NCBI GenBank assembly: GCA_023390115.1
Contig: JAEWDM010000007.1
Location: 1-64,000, forward strand
Direction of reading: 5' to 3'
DNA length: 64,000 nucleotides
Source: Bacillota bacterium
Lineage (GTDB): Bacteria > Bacillota > Clostridia > Acetivibrionales > DSM-27016
Shown: positions 54,553 through 63,411 of the stretch, in pieces
Position numbering within the stretch: the stretch's first letter is position 1
Layout of the letters: every line of letters begins with the position of its first letter
The notes under the pieces: generated by a model
The model's input: the letters and a program-made list of their open reading frames with translations, nothing else
Databases searched by the model: none
What the model was told of the DNA's origin: nothing
Position numbers and translations under genes: made by a program

Positions 54553-57500
54553 TCAAAGCCCCATAACCTTTACCATCGAATCTATTACCTGAGCTCTCGT
54601 AATGGAGGACTTGGGCTTGAAGCTGCCCGTCTCGTCGGTAGACATTACCTTCAGGTCTATAGTCATCATTGCGGAGCTGTAATACTTTGAGCCTATATCG
54701 TCCTCGTCCGATATAAATATATTCTTAGATGGCCTGAGACTCTGCGAATTCAGTCCCTTGCCGGAGCAGTATACCTTTATAAATATAGCCGAGGCCTCCT
54801 GCCTTGTTATATCCTTTTTCAGTCCCGCGGTACTTACAATGCCGTTTAAGCCCATCTTAGACACCTTCTGCTTAATGTCCGATCCCGCGTTGGCTTCGGT
54901 CTTTGCCATGACCTTTTCATACAGCAGCACCATCTCCTCTACGGACACATTCATCTCGGGATTAAACGACTTATCTATTCCGGTAAAGACATCTCTCAAA
55001 TCGTATTTTGATAAAAATTTATCTATACTCTCTTTGGCCCAATAATTTACAGGCAAGTCGCTTGCAGCGGTTATAACCGCGAATACACCGTATTTGCCAG
55101 TTCTCTCGGCGCTTAGCACCAGTGCGTTTGAGGCCGGCCGGCTTATATTCTTAGTAAGCTTTTGCCACTTGTCTACCCCATCATAGTTGACATACGGGGT
55201 ATTTATTCCCTTCTTCGCAGCGTATGCCAATTTCACTCTCATGGCACTTCCAAAGGAGGTCATATACTCCTTTGCAAGAATCATCCCTCCCGAACCGTTA
55301 GTTCCCTCAACAGTTCTGCTTATATAATCCGAAAGCTCGCTTTCGGTCTCTTTTATCAGCTGATCCATAAATGCGTTAAGCTTTTCCTTTGTTCCGGTAT
55401 TGTCAAAATAGGGGTTTGACAGCATATCTCTTTTTTGCTTAACAATACCTGTCTTGTCATTATACATTTTGTCATAGAATTCCTTCTTAAGAGCCTCATC
55501 TGTCTTTGAGCTTCCAAGCACCTGCACCTCAAAGTCATTGACCTTTGAAACAAGCGCAGGCCCTTGCGGCAAGGTGGAGGCAGGATAATCTCCCCTTGTA
55601 ACGGTAAGCTTTAAAAATACGTCCTTAACCCCCCACTTCTTCTCAACCACATCAATTTCAGCCATATTCTCCACATCAAAGGTCCCCGGATTTATGATAT
55701 ACTCCGCTTCGACGGTTTTTATCACAAGGCTTCCATTCTGAGCATTCAAAACATTGGCAACAACCAGAGGCACATATATGACGTCAACGCTGATAGTGGG
55801 CTTAAGGGTTGATATGTCTATTACACAGGGGGTATCGGGACTGCCCTCTATGACATTTGAAACCCTGTCCCCTTTCAGAAGTATTTTGGTTGCTTTGGTG
55901 CTGCTCATTTCAACCCTCCAGTACAGTGCTTCCTCAAGCCTTGAAACCCTGTCCAGATATGTAGCTTCCTTGTTTAAGTCGTCGTCGTCATCGTCATAAT
56001 CGTCCTGGCTGAATTCCGTCCTGCTGTCCACCGGTCCCGCATACTTTGAATAGGCCGGCGGCCTCTGCTCCTCTTCAGGGAGGCTTTCATTCAGAGGATC
56101 GTTTTTTACAGTCCTCACCTTAATATAATATTTCATATTGGATTTGAGGGGCTCCTTAACTACGGTGCCGTCAGCATACTTTACCGTAACTGTCTTTATT
56201 CTGGCATAATACATGTAATAATCCGTGTCCAGAGTCTGCACCGTCTTCTCTGCGTATTGACGCGCAGGGACAGAGTTGTTGTTTCCGGGATTTTTAAGGT
56301 TTACATTCTGAAACAGCTCCAGATCCGAAGCCTCCAGAATTGTATACTCTCCCGCCTCAGGAGTTTTTATGGCTATTTCAAAGCCTGTGTAATCATCTAA
56401 GGGGATTCCCCTCCACCTGACCTCCAGCTCATGATAAGCATCCCTGGTCTTTAAGGAAAGCTGCCTTACCAGAGTATCGCCGGTTCCCACACATACCTTT
56501 ATATCATATAATGTATCGGTATCCAGCTTGGGTATCCTCCCGTAGAATATGTCTCCGTCCTTTATCGCCGTATATTGCGTCCTTGTGAGAAGGGTATATT
56601 CACTGTCCCCATCCTCTCTTAAGTATATCTTATACTCCTCCGCCTGTCTGGAAAGCTCTCCCTTCCACCAGAATCCAAGCTGAGCGTCATTCACAGGCTC
56701 AAGAAGCGTAGGAGCCTCGACCTGCGTGGTAGTAACAGGTACGGAAATCCAGACGCTTTGCTTTTCGTTCACCGCTCCGTCCCATATTTCGGCCCTTAGG
56801 CTGAAGTAATACAGCTTATTTGGAAACAACCACTTGTTTATGGAAAGCGTGTACATTTCCGTAGCGCCGTCATATTCAAAGGTATATGCATCTATCTTCG
56901 GGCTCTGATTTTCGGTAAGGTTAAGGGCAGGGTCCAGTGTAAAGCTCCTGCTGTCGCCGTCAATATCGTTGTCAAGATCTCCGAAGTAATCTATAAAGCT
57001 TTTATAAATCCCGTCGCTGTCATATAAAAGAGAAACATCCTCCCTGCGGCCCACCTCCTTAGAGGTGCATACAAGAGAATACCTTACAGCGTCCTCTCTC
57101 TTGGCCCAGGTGAAGGTCACCGATTGCCCTGTAAGCATAAGGTTGCCCTCCGCGTCCAGAGCAACGTCAAAATCTGCCGGAGCAATCGGCCTGTCCGCGG
57201 CATCATCCGGGTCCTGCATCTCATCCCTGTCGGTGGTAACGGACAATATGGAGGTTGAAACAGCAGGGTTTAATGGGTACAGAGGATTTTCCACATAAAG
57301 CCGGGTTTTCACCTTAAAGTAATACGTGGTGTTGGACTTAAGCCCGTCTCCGAAAATCTCATACGGCTCTATGTAGATCCCGCTTACAGGGTCGGTATAG
57401 CCCCCCACTCCGGCCCTGAAGTCGCTTATTCCGGCCCTTATATATGAAAGCTGTGCATTGTCCGCATTCTGAAAATCTATATCCGATATGGTATCATCGG

Positions 57501-59643
57501 AAGGGGTATTCATATACTCCGTTGTCCCTATTCTTACAAAGGATTCGGGGTCTGTCCTTGTGCTCATATAAAGGTCATAGTACACTCTGTCGTTTACGGT
57601 ATGGTTGAAGGAATAATCATCCCAGTTTATATTTACCTTGTCAAACTGAAGCACTATGGTATCCTCAGCAGGCTGTGAGGCCGTCTTGAAGTTCCCCGGC
57701 AGAGGCACGTCCTTCTGAGTTGCGGCAATGGTGGTAAAGCTTGTGGTTACAGACCTGTCGGACATATAGCCCAGCGTATTTTTGGCGTCATAGTAGCCCT
57801 GATTCTCGCCCTTGGTTGTATATACCTGCAGGTAGTAGGTCTTGTTTGTCAGCAGAAAATCCGGATACAAATTTCCGTCGACATCAGCCTCAGGAGGATC
57901 ATTTAAATCCTCTTCAGGCCCTACCCACCGTATGCCCTTAAACAGATCGGCTCCCTTCATGGTAAACTCCAGACGGTCGCCCCTGTCTATAAGTACGCTG
58001 TCAGGCGCGTGTGCGCTGACATAACCCGTAAGCCTGTATTTTACATTGAAGTTTCCGTATTTCTCTCCTCCCGCTTCAAGGGGGTATGTCACGCTGCTGT
58101 CAAGGTCATTTTGATTTATATTCAATATAAAATGAAAAACAATATCCTCATCCGGGTCCGTAACCGCCTTTATCTGATCCCACTGGGCCGGCTTATCCCA
58201 GGATATAGTTACATCACTGGTTTTGTTAACCACGTCGGCCTTGGCCACGGCGGAAACATTCCTCGGGATGGGAGGCCTTGACATGTCGTTCTTTATTATA
58301 TAAGGAGTCTTAAGGGATTCCAGCCTGTCGCCGGTTCCGTTGGACTTGACCACCACCCTGTAATAAACAGTATTTTCAGGGCTTATGCCCTCTATAAGCG
58401 TATACTGGTACAGGCCGGTAAAATAGGTTCCGTCCATTACCTTCCCCTTGTCCTTAAAGGCCCCCTGGTTCCAGTCGCTGTCCTGATCCGACGGGAAGCT
58501 GCACAACTGAACCTCATAGTATAGCTGGGGCATATTGAGATTGCCCTTGTTTATCCTGTATATTTTTACGTTTACATTATCCAGAGAATCCTTTGTGAGG
58601 GCAAATCTTATAGGTGTGTATACATAGGACAGCTCCCCCATTGTAGCCAGATTGCCAAGGGGGCCTGAGGAAAGGCAGTTTATATATGTCCCCGACGCAT
58701 TCAGAGGAAGCGTATTTAAGCGCATGTAATATACCGTACCGGGACGTATGTCCTTATGAGGGAGGACATAAGCATTGTCTCCTATGTCCGAAATGTCCTC
58801 GGGCAGAACCTTGTCAGCATCCCCATTGGAGGGATCTCCGTAACTGTTGCTGCCGACCTGCGCTGTAGTTGGCAAAGCGGCCCCGTCCTCTTTAATTCCC
58901 AGAAGGTAGAAGTAATATGAGTTTCCATCCTTTTTCACCTCGGAGGTTCTTGTGCCGTCCCCCGCCACGCTCGCCACATAAGTCCCGGACTGCCACGCAA
59001 CGTCCACATCCGCCCTGTTTGAGCTGTCCGCCACCGTTATTTTATAATTGAATTTTTCTATCCCTGAGTTCAGCATTTGAAAGCTTGTGACGCTGTCCAT
59101 GGGAACATATCCCGCAGCGCCGTCGTATACCTTTGGTATATTCCAGCTCACCTTAAGGGCAGGCATAATGCCCGATTCACTTCCCCCGCCCGCGTTTTCG
59201 ACAGGCTGCTGGTATACAATTCCGGCATTAAAGGATATCTTTGGAAGGCAGTTAACAGAACCGCTGGCTATCAAATTTCCTACCACCCCGCCCACTCCCG
59301 GCTCTCCTCCGGCGGAGTCATACATGTCAACAGTTATATCATATATGTAGTCGGGCTCTATTCCGTCTATGGTCACGGAGGACATTGTCTGCGAGGCACC
59401 GGAAGGGTCTGCCGCCACATCCACATACTGTGCGGTATCTCCTGCGGCAGGCTTATGATACTTAAGCTGTACGGATTTTACATTCGCCGTATTCCAGCTT
59501 ATGGTAAGCTTCTTGTTTTCGTACCCGCTGACAGTCAGTGCCGCCGTGCCCGCCCCGTGAGCAAGCTGTGCCAGTTCAGGGCACATGCCGCATGTTATAT
59601 TTATTATTAATACTAAGGCAAGAAGCTTTTTAAATACCCTCAT
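54553..59643 (-). CDS. S-layer-anchored FN3 surface protein, 1,696 residues
   Basis: A signal peptide (FKKLLALVLIINITCGM) is followed by many divergent FN3 domains (residues ~35-1210, with motifs such as LKSNTTYYFKVKTRLY). Then come an acidic run (DDYDDDDDDLNKEATYLDR), a beta/alpha domain (~1215-1520), and three divergent SLH repeats (NYWAKESIDKFLSKYDLRDV, ITRQEASAIFIKVY, FKPKSSITRAQVIDSMVKV). Architecture and linker match the downstream paralogue at 50563, so the pair arose by duplication. GGGGGT lies six bases before the ATG. It is probably a wall-bound structural or binding protein; no enzyme site is seen. Confidence 0.85.
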   Translation of the reverse strand: MRVFKKLLALVLIINITCGMCPELAQLAHGAGTAALTVSGYENKKLTISWNTANVKSVQLKYHKPAAGDTAQYVDVAADPSGASQTMSSVTIDGIEPDYIYDITVDMYDSAGGEPGVGGVVGNLIASGSVNCLPKISFNAGIVYQQPVENAGGGSESGIMPALKVSWNIPKVYDGAAGYVPMDSVTSFQMLNSGIEKFNYKITVADSSNRADVDVAWQSGTYVASVAGDGTRTSEVKKDGNSYYFYLLGIKEDGAALPTTAQVGSNSYGDPSNGDADKVLPEDISDIGDNAYVLPHKDIRPGTVYYMRLNTLPLNASGTYINCLSSGPLGNLATMGELSYVYTPIRFALTKDSLDNVNVKIYRINKGNLNMPQLYYEVQLCSFPSDQDSDWNQGAFKDKGKVMDGTYFTGLYQYTLIEGISPENTVYYRVVVKSNGTGDRLESLKTPYIIKNDMSRPPIPRNVSAVAKADVVNKTSDVTISWDKPAQWDQIKAVTDPDEDIVFHFILNINQNDLDSSVTYPLEAGGEKYGNFNVKYRLTGYVSAHAPDSVLIDRGDRLEFTMKGADLFKGIRWVGPEEDLNDPPEADVDGNLYPDFLLTNKTYYLQVYTTKGENQGYYDAKNTLGYMSDRSVTTSFTTIAATQKDVPLPGNFKTASQPAEDTIVLQFDKVNINWDDYSFNHTVNDRVYYDLYMSTRTDPESFVRIGTTEYMNTPSDDTISDIDFQNADNAQLSYIRAGISDFRAGVGGYTDPVSGIYIEPYEIFGDGLKSNTTYYFKVKTRLYVENPLYPLNPAVSTSILSVTTDRDEMQDPDDAADRPIAPADFDVALDAEGNLMLTGQSVTFTWAKREDAVRYSLVCTSKEVGRREDVSLLYDSDGIYKSFIDYFGDLDNDIDGDSRSFTLDPALNLTENQSPKIDAYTFEYDGATEMYTLSINKWLFPNKLYYFSLRAEIWDGAVNEKQSVWISVPVTTTQVEAPTLLEPVNDAQLGFWWKGELSRQAEEYKIYLREDGDSEYTLLTRTQYTAIKDGDIFYGRIPKLDTDTLYDIKVCVGTGDTLVRQLSLKTRDAYHELEVRWRGIPLDDYTGFEIAIKTPEAGEYTILEASDLELFQNVNLKNPGNNNSVPARQYAEKTVQTLDTDYYMYYARIKTVTVKYADGTVVKEPLKSNMKYYIKVRTVKNDPLNESLPEEEQRPPAYSKYAGPVDSRTEFSQDDYDDDDDDLNKEATYLDRVSRLEEALYWRVEMSSTKATKILLKGDRVSNVIEGSPDTPCVIDISTLKPTISVDVIYVPLVVANVLNAQNGSLVIKTVEAEYIINPGTFDVENMAEIDVVEKKWGVKDVFLKLTVTRGDYPASTLPQGPALVSKVNDFEVQVLGSSKTDEALKKEFYDKMYNDKTGIVKQKRDMLSNPYFDNTGTKEKLNAFMDQLIKETESELSDYISRTVEGTNGSGGMILAKEYMTSFGSAMRVKLAYAAKKGINTPYVNYDGVDKWQKLTKNISRPASNALVLSAERTGKYGVFAVITAASDLPVNYWAKESIDKFLSKYDLRDVFTGIDKSFNPEMNVSVEEMVLLYEKVMAKTEANAGSDIKQKVSKMGLNGIVSTAGLKKDITRQEASAIFIKVYCSGKGLNSQSLRPSKNIFISDEDDIGSKYYSSAMMTIDLKVMSTDETGSFKPKSSITRAQVIDSMVKVMGL

Positions 59644-59686
59644 TACATTACCCCCAGATTATAAAGCATATATTTTAATTTTCTGA

Positions 59687-59711
59687 TAATGCTGCAATCT
59701 CCGCAGCATTA
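59687..59711 (-). repeat. 9-bp inverted repeat upstream of the FN3-SLH genes
   Basis: TAATGCTGC and GCAGCATTA with a 7-base spacer, about 45 bases before the start codon. It may be an operator or an mRNA leader hairpin. TATAAT lies at about 59660-59665 but too close to the ATG to be a normal -10. Confidence 0.4.
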
Positions 59712-59788
59712 GGCTCTCATTAAGACATATATCAATGGAAATTCCTATGAATTTATATCGTCATAACTTAATCAAAAATTTAGATATA

Positions 59789-59797
59789 TGCTATAAT
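59789..59797 (+). promoter_or_regulatory. Extended -10 promoter of the prepilin peptidase gene
   Basis: TGCTATAAT is a perfect extended -10 element, with only a weak -35 (TTAATC near 59768). It lies 38 bases before the ATG at 59835. Confidence 0.6.
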
Positions 59798-59834
59798 GTA
59801 ACCATATTGTAATTTAAAAAAGCGGGGTATTTAA

Positions 59835-60353
59835 ATGGCTGTGAGATATGCGGAGCTTGGGCTGCTTATGCTGCTGGCACTTATCTGCGACTATAAAACC
59901 TACAGGATAAAAAATACCGTTGTCGTGCCTTTTATAATGGCCGGCATATTAACAAACGCTATTCTAAGCGGGCCAGGAGGCTTAAAGAGCTCTGCCGCGG
60001 GAATATTGCTCCCCGTACTGCTGCTCATAGTGTTTTTTGCTCTCAGAATGCTGGGAGCAGGGGATATTAAGCTGTTCAGCGCCATAGGCTCAATAATGGG
60101 GGCGAAATTTGTCATATACGCAATGGCGTACTCATTTATTTCAGGCGGAGTAATAGCTGTGCTTATTATAGTTTTCAGGAGGAATGGCAAAGAAAGGCTT
60201 AAGTACCTTCTGGCATATATAAAAAGCTGTTTTCTAAGCTTTTCACTGCTTCCCTATACCGATTTTGAGAACAAGGAGGACGGAGCCAAGTTTCGTTTCA
60301 GCTATGCCGCAGCCTGCGGCGCATTAATTCAGGCTATTGCGGCCTTTTATTGA
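59835..60353 (+). CDS. A24-family prepilin peptidase (short type)
   Basis: A 172-residue membrane aspartic peptidase with about five membrane helices. Both catalytic Asp are present: LICDYKTYRIKN and the GxGDxK motif GAGDIKLF. It lacks the N-terminal methylase domain, as in TadV/CpaA enzymes that mature Flp/Tad or other prepilins. No pilin or secretion genes are in the window. The stop overlaps the next open frame by four bases, so the two genes may be transcribed together. Confidence 0.85.
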   Translation: MAVRYAELGLLMLLALICDYKTYRIKNTVVVPFIMAGILTNAILSGPGGLKSSAAGILLPVLLLIVFFALRMLGAGDIKLFSAIGSIMGAKFVIYAMAYSFISGGVIAVLIIVFRRNGKERLKYLLAYIKSCFLSFSLLPYTDFENKEDGAKFRFSYAAACGALIQAIAAFY

Positions 60354-60403
60354 CAATAATTATGTGCTATTATATAAATAAAATTCACACAGGATGGAGC
60401 AAA

Positions 60404-60910
60404 ATGAAAAAATCGAACGTGATTTTGACGGGAATGCCGGGAGCGGGGAAAAGCACGCTTGGGGTTTTGCTTGCAAAGACCTTAAAAATGGATTTCACAG
60501 ACACCGATTTATTGATACAGAAGAGAGAAGAAGCGCTGCTTCAGGACATAATAGACAGGAAAGGGCTTGGCTATTTCCTGTCGGCGGAGGAAAACGCGGT
60601 AAAGGCTTTAAATGTCCGGGGGCATGTGATAGCCACGGGAGGAAGCGTAATCTACAGCACTTCCGCCATAGAACATCTTAAGAAAGACGGCATACTTATT
60701 TTCCTGCATGTAGTATATGAGGAAATTGAAAGAAGGCTTAAAAATATAAAAAGCCGGGGCATAGCAATGGGAAAATCCCAAAGCCTTAAAAGCCTGTATG
60801 ATGAAAGAATCGCTTTATACGAGAAGCACTCCGATATAATCATAGACTGCTCGGGCAGCGGAATAGAGGATGCAGTACTTGAGATAAAAAACAGGTTGAA
60901 ATTTTTTTAA
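60404..60910 (+). CDS. Shikimate-kinase-like P-loop kinase
   Basis: A 168-residue protein: P-loop GMPGAGKST (residues 10-18), DTD at FTDTDLLI, GGS after VIATG and an Arg in the lid region (KSRGIAMG). True shikimate kinases have Arg58 in a GFR..E motif that binds shikimate; here it reads GYFLSAEE, with Leu. This divergent class is common in Clostridia and may act on another small alcohol. The ATG at 60404 follows GGATGGAG; upstream ATGs lack a ribosome site. Confidence 0.75.
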   Translation: MKKSNVILTGMPGAGKSTLGVLLAKTLKMDFTDTDLLIQKREEALLQDIIDRKGLGYFLSAEENAVKALNVRGHVIATGGSVIYSTSAIEHLKKDGILIFLHVVYEEIERRLKNIKSRGIAMGKSQSLKSLYDERIALYEKHSDIIIDCSGSGIEDAVLEIKNRLKFF

Positions 60911-60945
60911 AATATTTTTTACAGCACTGTATAAAAAATGTATAA

Positions 60946-60989
60946 GGGGTCAATAATATAAATGACCTCACAAAATACATTTTGACCCC
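60946..60989 (+). repeat. 8-bp inverted repeat behind the kinase-like gene
   Basis: GGGGTCAA (60946-60953) and TTGACCCC (60982-60989). The loop is 28 bases. It precedes the stronger terminator hairpin; function unclear. Confidence 0.35.
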
Positions 60990-60997
60990 CTTTACAT

Positions 60998-61028
60998 GGT
61001 TAGTCGAAAGACTAACCTCTTTTTTTTA
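60998..61028 (+). terminator. Terminator after the kinase-like gene
   Basis: GGTTAGTC and GACTAACC with a GAAA loop, followed by TCTTTTTTTT. The T-tract is on the plus strand, so it ends the prepilin peptidase/kinase transcript. It reaches into the stop end of the convergent membrane-protein gene. Confidence 0.9.
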
Positions 61029-61442
61029 CTTTGCAAATATATATCGCCTTGAACGCTTTATCAAGGTCATATTAAACACACACAAGGCTACTATAATCAG
61101 ATGCGCGGCGGCATACCCCCAATGGGCCATAATTCCCTCATTCGGAGTTTCTGAAATCCTGCTTCCGTTGAAAAGCATCCACAGCACTGCAGGCAAAATC
61201 TGCACAGCCGCCAGAACAAAGCACAGGAATCGCCCTGCATAAACCGCTATCCTGCTGCTGGGCTTAAACCTGTATATTATGGTATCAACCAGAAGTAAAG
61301 CAGCAAACACCATCTGAATAAAGGCATAAAGCCATGTACTCGGATTTACGTCGCTGGAAAAATCCACAAGCATATAAAGAATAGAGCTTGAAAACAAGCA
61401 TATCAACAAAATAACACTTAGTATCCTCTCTAACCCCTTCAT
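61026..61442 (-). CDS. Four-helix membrane protein of unknown function
   Basis: A 138-residue protein with four predicted membrane helices (ILSVILLICLFSSSILYMLV, IQMVFAALLLVDTIIY, AGRFLCFVLAAVQILPAVLWM, YAAAHLIIVALCVFNMTLI) and a basic C-terminus. AAGGATG precedes the ATG. I do not recognise the family. The neighbours give no hint. Confidence 0.65.
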   Translation of the reverse strand: MKGLERILSVILLICLFSSSILYMLVDFSSDVNPSTWLYAFIQMVFAALLLVDTIIYRFKPSSRIAVYAGRFLCFVLAAVQILPAVLWMLFNGSRISETPNEGIMAHWGYAAAHLIIVALCVFNMTLIKRSRRYIFAK

Positions 61443-61520
61443 TTCGGCACATCCTTCTGCTCTTTTAAATAATACTGACGGATAGAAATCGAAATAGTTC
61501 CATTAAATCAAAGGGAAACC

Positions 61521-62066
61521 TCAGGATAAAGCTATTTGCTTAAACACTCTGCCGTCGAAATCCTTTATTTTAAATACATTTTCCTCAAGAACTCCAAAGG
61601 AATTGGGGCTGTTTTCCTTAGGAAGAGTTATAGACCCGGGGTTAATCACAAATATACTGCCCTTTTTTTCGGCTTTGGGCACATGAGTATGTCCATAAAT
61701 CAGTACATCTCCATCACTTAAGCTTGGCAGCCTGTCCTCATTATATATATGCCCGTGTGTTAAAAACAGCCTTCTGCCGTTATACAAAAGGTTAGAATAC
61801 GACGCCATAACAGGGAAATCAAGCACCATTTCGTCTACCTCGCTGTCACAATTGCCCCTTACGGATATAATTCTGTCCGCAAAGCCGTTGAGCAGCTCTG
61901 CTACCTCCTTGGGACTGTATTCCAAAGGGAGGGGGTTCCTTGCCCCATGATACAGATGGTCTCCCAAAATCACCATATAGCCGGCATTCTCCTGCTTAAA
62001 GGCCTCCAATGCTTTTTTCAGGTAGTACAGTGATCCGTGTATGTCGGATATAAAAAATATTTTCAT
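61521..62066 (-). CDS. YfcE/MJ0936-type metallophosphoesterase
   Basis: A 181-residue calcineurin-like phosphodiesterase with SDIHG, LGDHLYHG, RGNCDSE, THGHIY and YGHTHVPK in order, the complete two-metal site. Members such as YfcE hydrolyse phosphodiesters of unknown physiological identity. It sits 22 bases after the lipoate ligase gene and may be co-transcribed. Confidence 0.88.
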   Translation of the reverse strand: MKIFFISDIHGSLYYLKKALEAFKQENAGYMVILGDHLYHGARNPLPLEYSPKEVAELLNGFADRIISVRGNCDSEVDEMVLDFPVMASYSNLLYNGRRLFLTHGHIYNEDRLPSLSDGDVLIYGHTHVPKAEKKGSIFVINPGSITLPKENSPNSFGVLEENVFKIKDFDGRVFKQIALS

Positions 62067-62088
62067 AATTTAAGCTCTTTCCCTTTAT

Positions 62089-63087
62089 TTAAAATTCCTT
62101 GGCTTTAATCCATTTTGCCATATCATCCAGCATCTTTCTTTGCTCTTCATCTCCGTCCAGGGCGCTGATTTTCTCAGCCAGCGCTGAGGAAGAAAAAACT
62201 GCCCCTTGAAGAGCACCGGGAAGCATTGCAATAAACTCGGCATCCATGGCATCGGAATATACTCTGGCACTGCTTACCATCCCCTTCTCCAGCTTCAAGG
62301 CAAGCTCCACCCCTCCCCACGGAAAGCGTGTGTCAATGTCCATATCAAAGCCGGGGGCTTCTCCATACCGCCACTCCCATGACGAATACTTATTATACAG
62401 CTCTTCCAGCTTCTTTTGATCAAAGCTGCTGAGCTCCAGCATTTCAAGACCGTTCCCTTTATACTCCTCCCCAAACGCCTCCAGCATCGCATCTGCCATT
62501 TTTTCTATTGTCAGCAGCTTATTGAAGGCCGTCAGGTTTGTAACCCTCGCCTGTACGGATTTAACTCCCTTTGATTTCATCTTTTCGGCTGAAACCTGAA
62601 GATATCTGGTCATCTTCTCCATATCGGCAGATACAAGAATTGTTCCATGGTGATATGCATTGGTCTTCCTGAAGCAAAATGCATTGCCTGAAAACTTTCT
62701 GCCATCCACAGTTATATCATTGCGCCCTGTCTTTTCGGCGCATATGCCCATTTTTTTTACAGCCTCCAGTATAACGCTTACCTGCCTTTGCAAGTCATAG
62801 TCTTCCTTATGCATCAGGAAAGTAAAATTGAGATTTCCCGTGTCATGAAAGACCGCCCCTCCCCCTGAAAGCCTTCTGGCAAGATGACCTCCCTCTCTTT
62901 CCAGCAGATCGGTACGGCACTCCCTCCAGGGGTTCTGATTTTTTCCTATTACTACGGTATTCTGATTCTGCCAAAGGTAGAGTATGCAGCTCCCCTTTTC
63001 AACACTGTCCAGCAAGTACTCCTCCAGTGCAAGGTTTCTCCATGGGTTAGTGTCCACGGAGCGTATTGCCTGTATGTGAGATATCAT
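62089..63087 (-). CDS. lplA: Lipoate-protein ligase A
   Basis: A 332-residue ligase that attaches lipoate to GcvH or 2-oxoacid dehydrogenase E2 via lipoyl-AMP. RRLSGGGAVFHD binds the nucleotide and lipoate, and Lys in DGRKFSGNAF is the catalytic Lys. The small C-terminal accessory domain is present. AGGAGGAG lies six bases before the ATG. Lipoylated targets are not in the window. Confidence 0.92.
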   Translation of the reverse strand: MISHIQAIRSVDTNPWRNLALEEYLLDSVEKGSCILYLWQNQNTVVIGKNQNPWRECRTDLLEREGGHLARRLSGGGAVFHDTGNLNFTFLMHKEDYDLQRQVSVILEAVKKMGICAEKTGRNDITVDGRKFSGNAFCFRKTNAYHHGTILVSADMEKMTRYLQVSAEKMKSKGVKSVQARVTNLTAFNKLLTIEKMADAMLEAFGEEYKGNGLEMLELSSFDQKKLEELYNKYSSWEWRYGEAPGFDMDIDTRFPWGGVELALKLEKGMVSSARVYSDAMDAEFIAMLPGALQGAVFSSSALAEKISALDGDEEQRKMLDDMAKWIKAKEF

Positions 63088-63411
63088 AGTTGCTCCTCCT
63101 GCTACGTCTTAATTTTGATGTTCTGTTTAAAATAAATATTTCATATCTAATTTACTATAACCATTTGCGCATGCTTTATTGCCATGCCGGCACAGAGCTT
63201 TTTCCCTTCCTTCCTTCTTTCCCGACTATTATAACATTTATATCAGCCTTTTTCCAGCCGTTTGCGGCAATTTTTCCGGAACAAAAAAATTCGTCAAAAG
63301 CTTCAGTTGTTTTCCCCATGCCCCGTTAGTGACAATTCGGCTTCATTCTGTTAAACTTGTACTCATATGGACAACATCTATAGCATAGACAATATAGAAA
63401 GGCGGTCGCTT
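63088..63411. other. Divergent intergenic region
   Basis: 324 bases between two divergently transcribed genes. A possible plus-strand promoter is TTGTAC (63356-63361) with a weak TATAGC about 17 bases downstream. Nothing else stands out. Confidence 0.35.
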
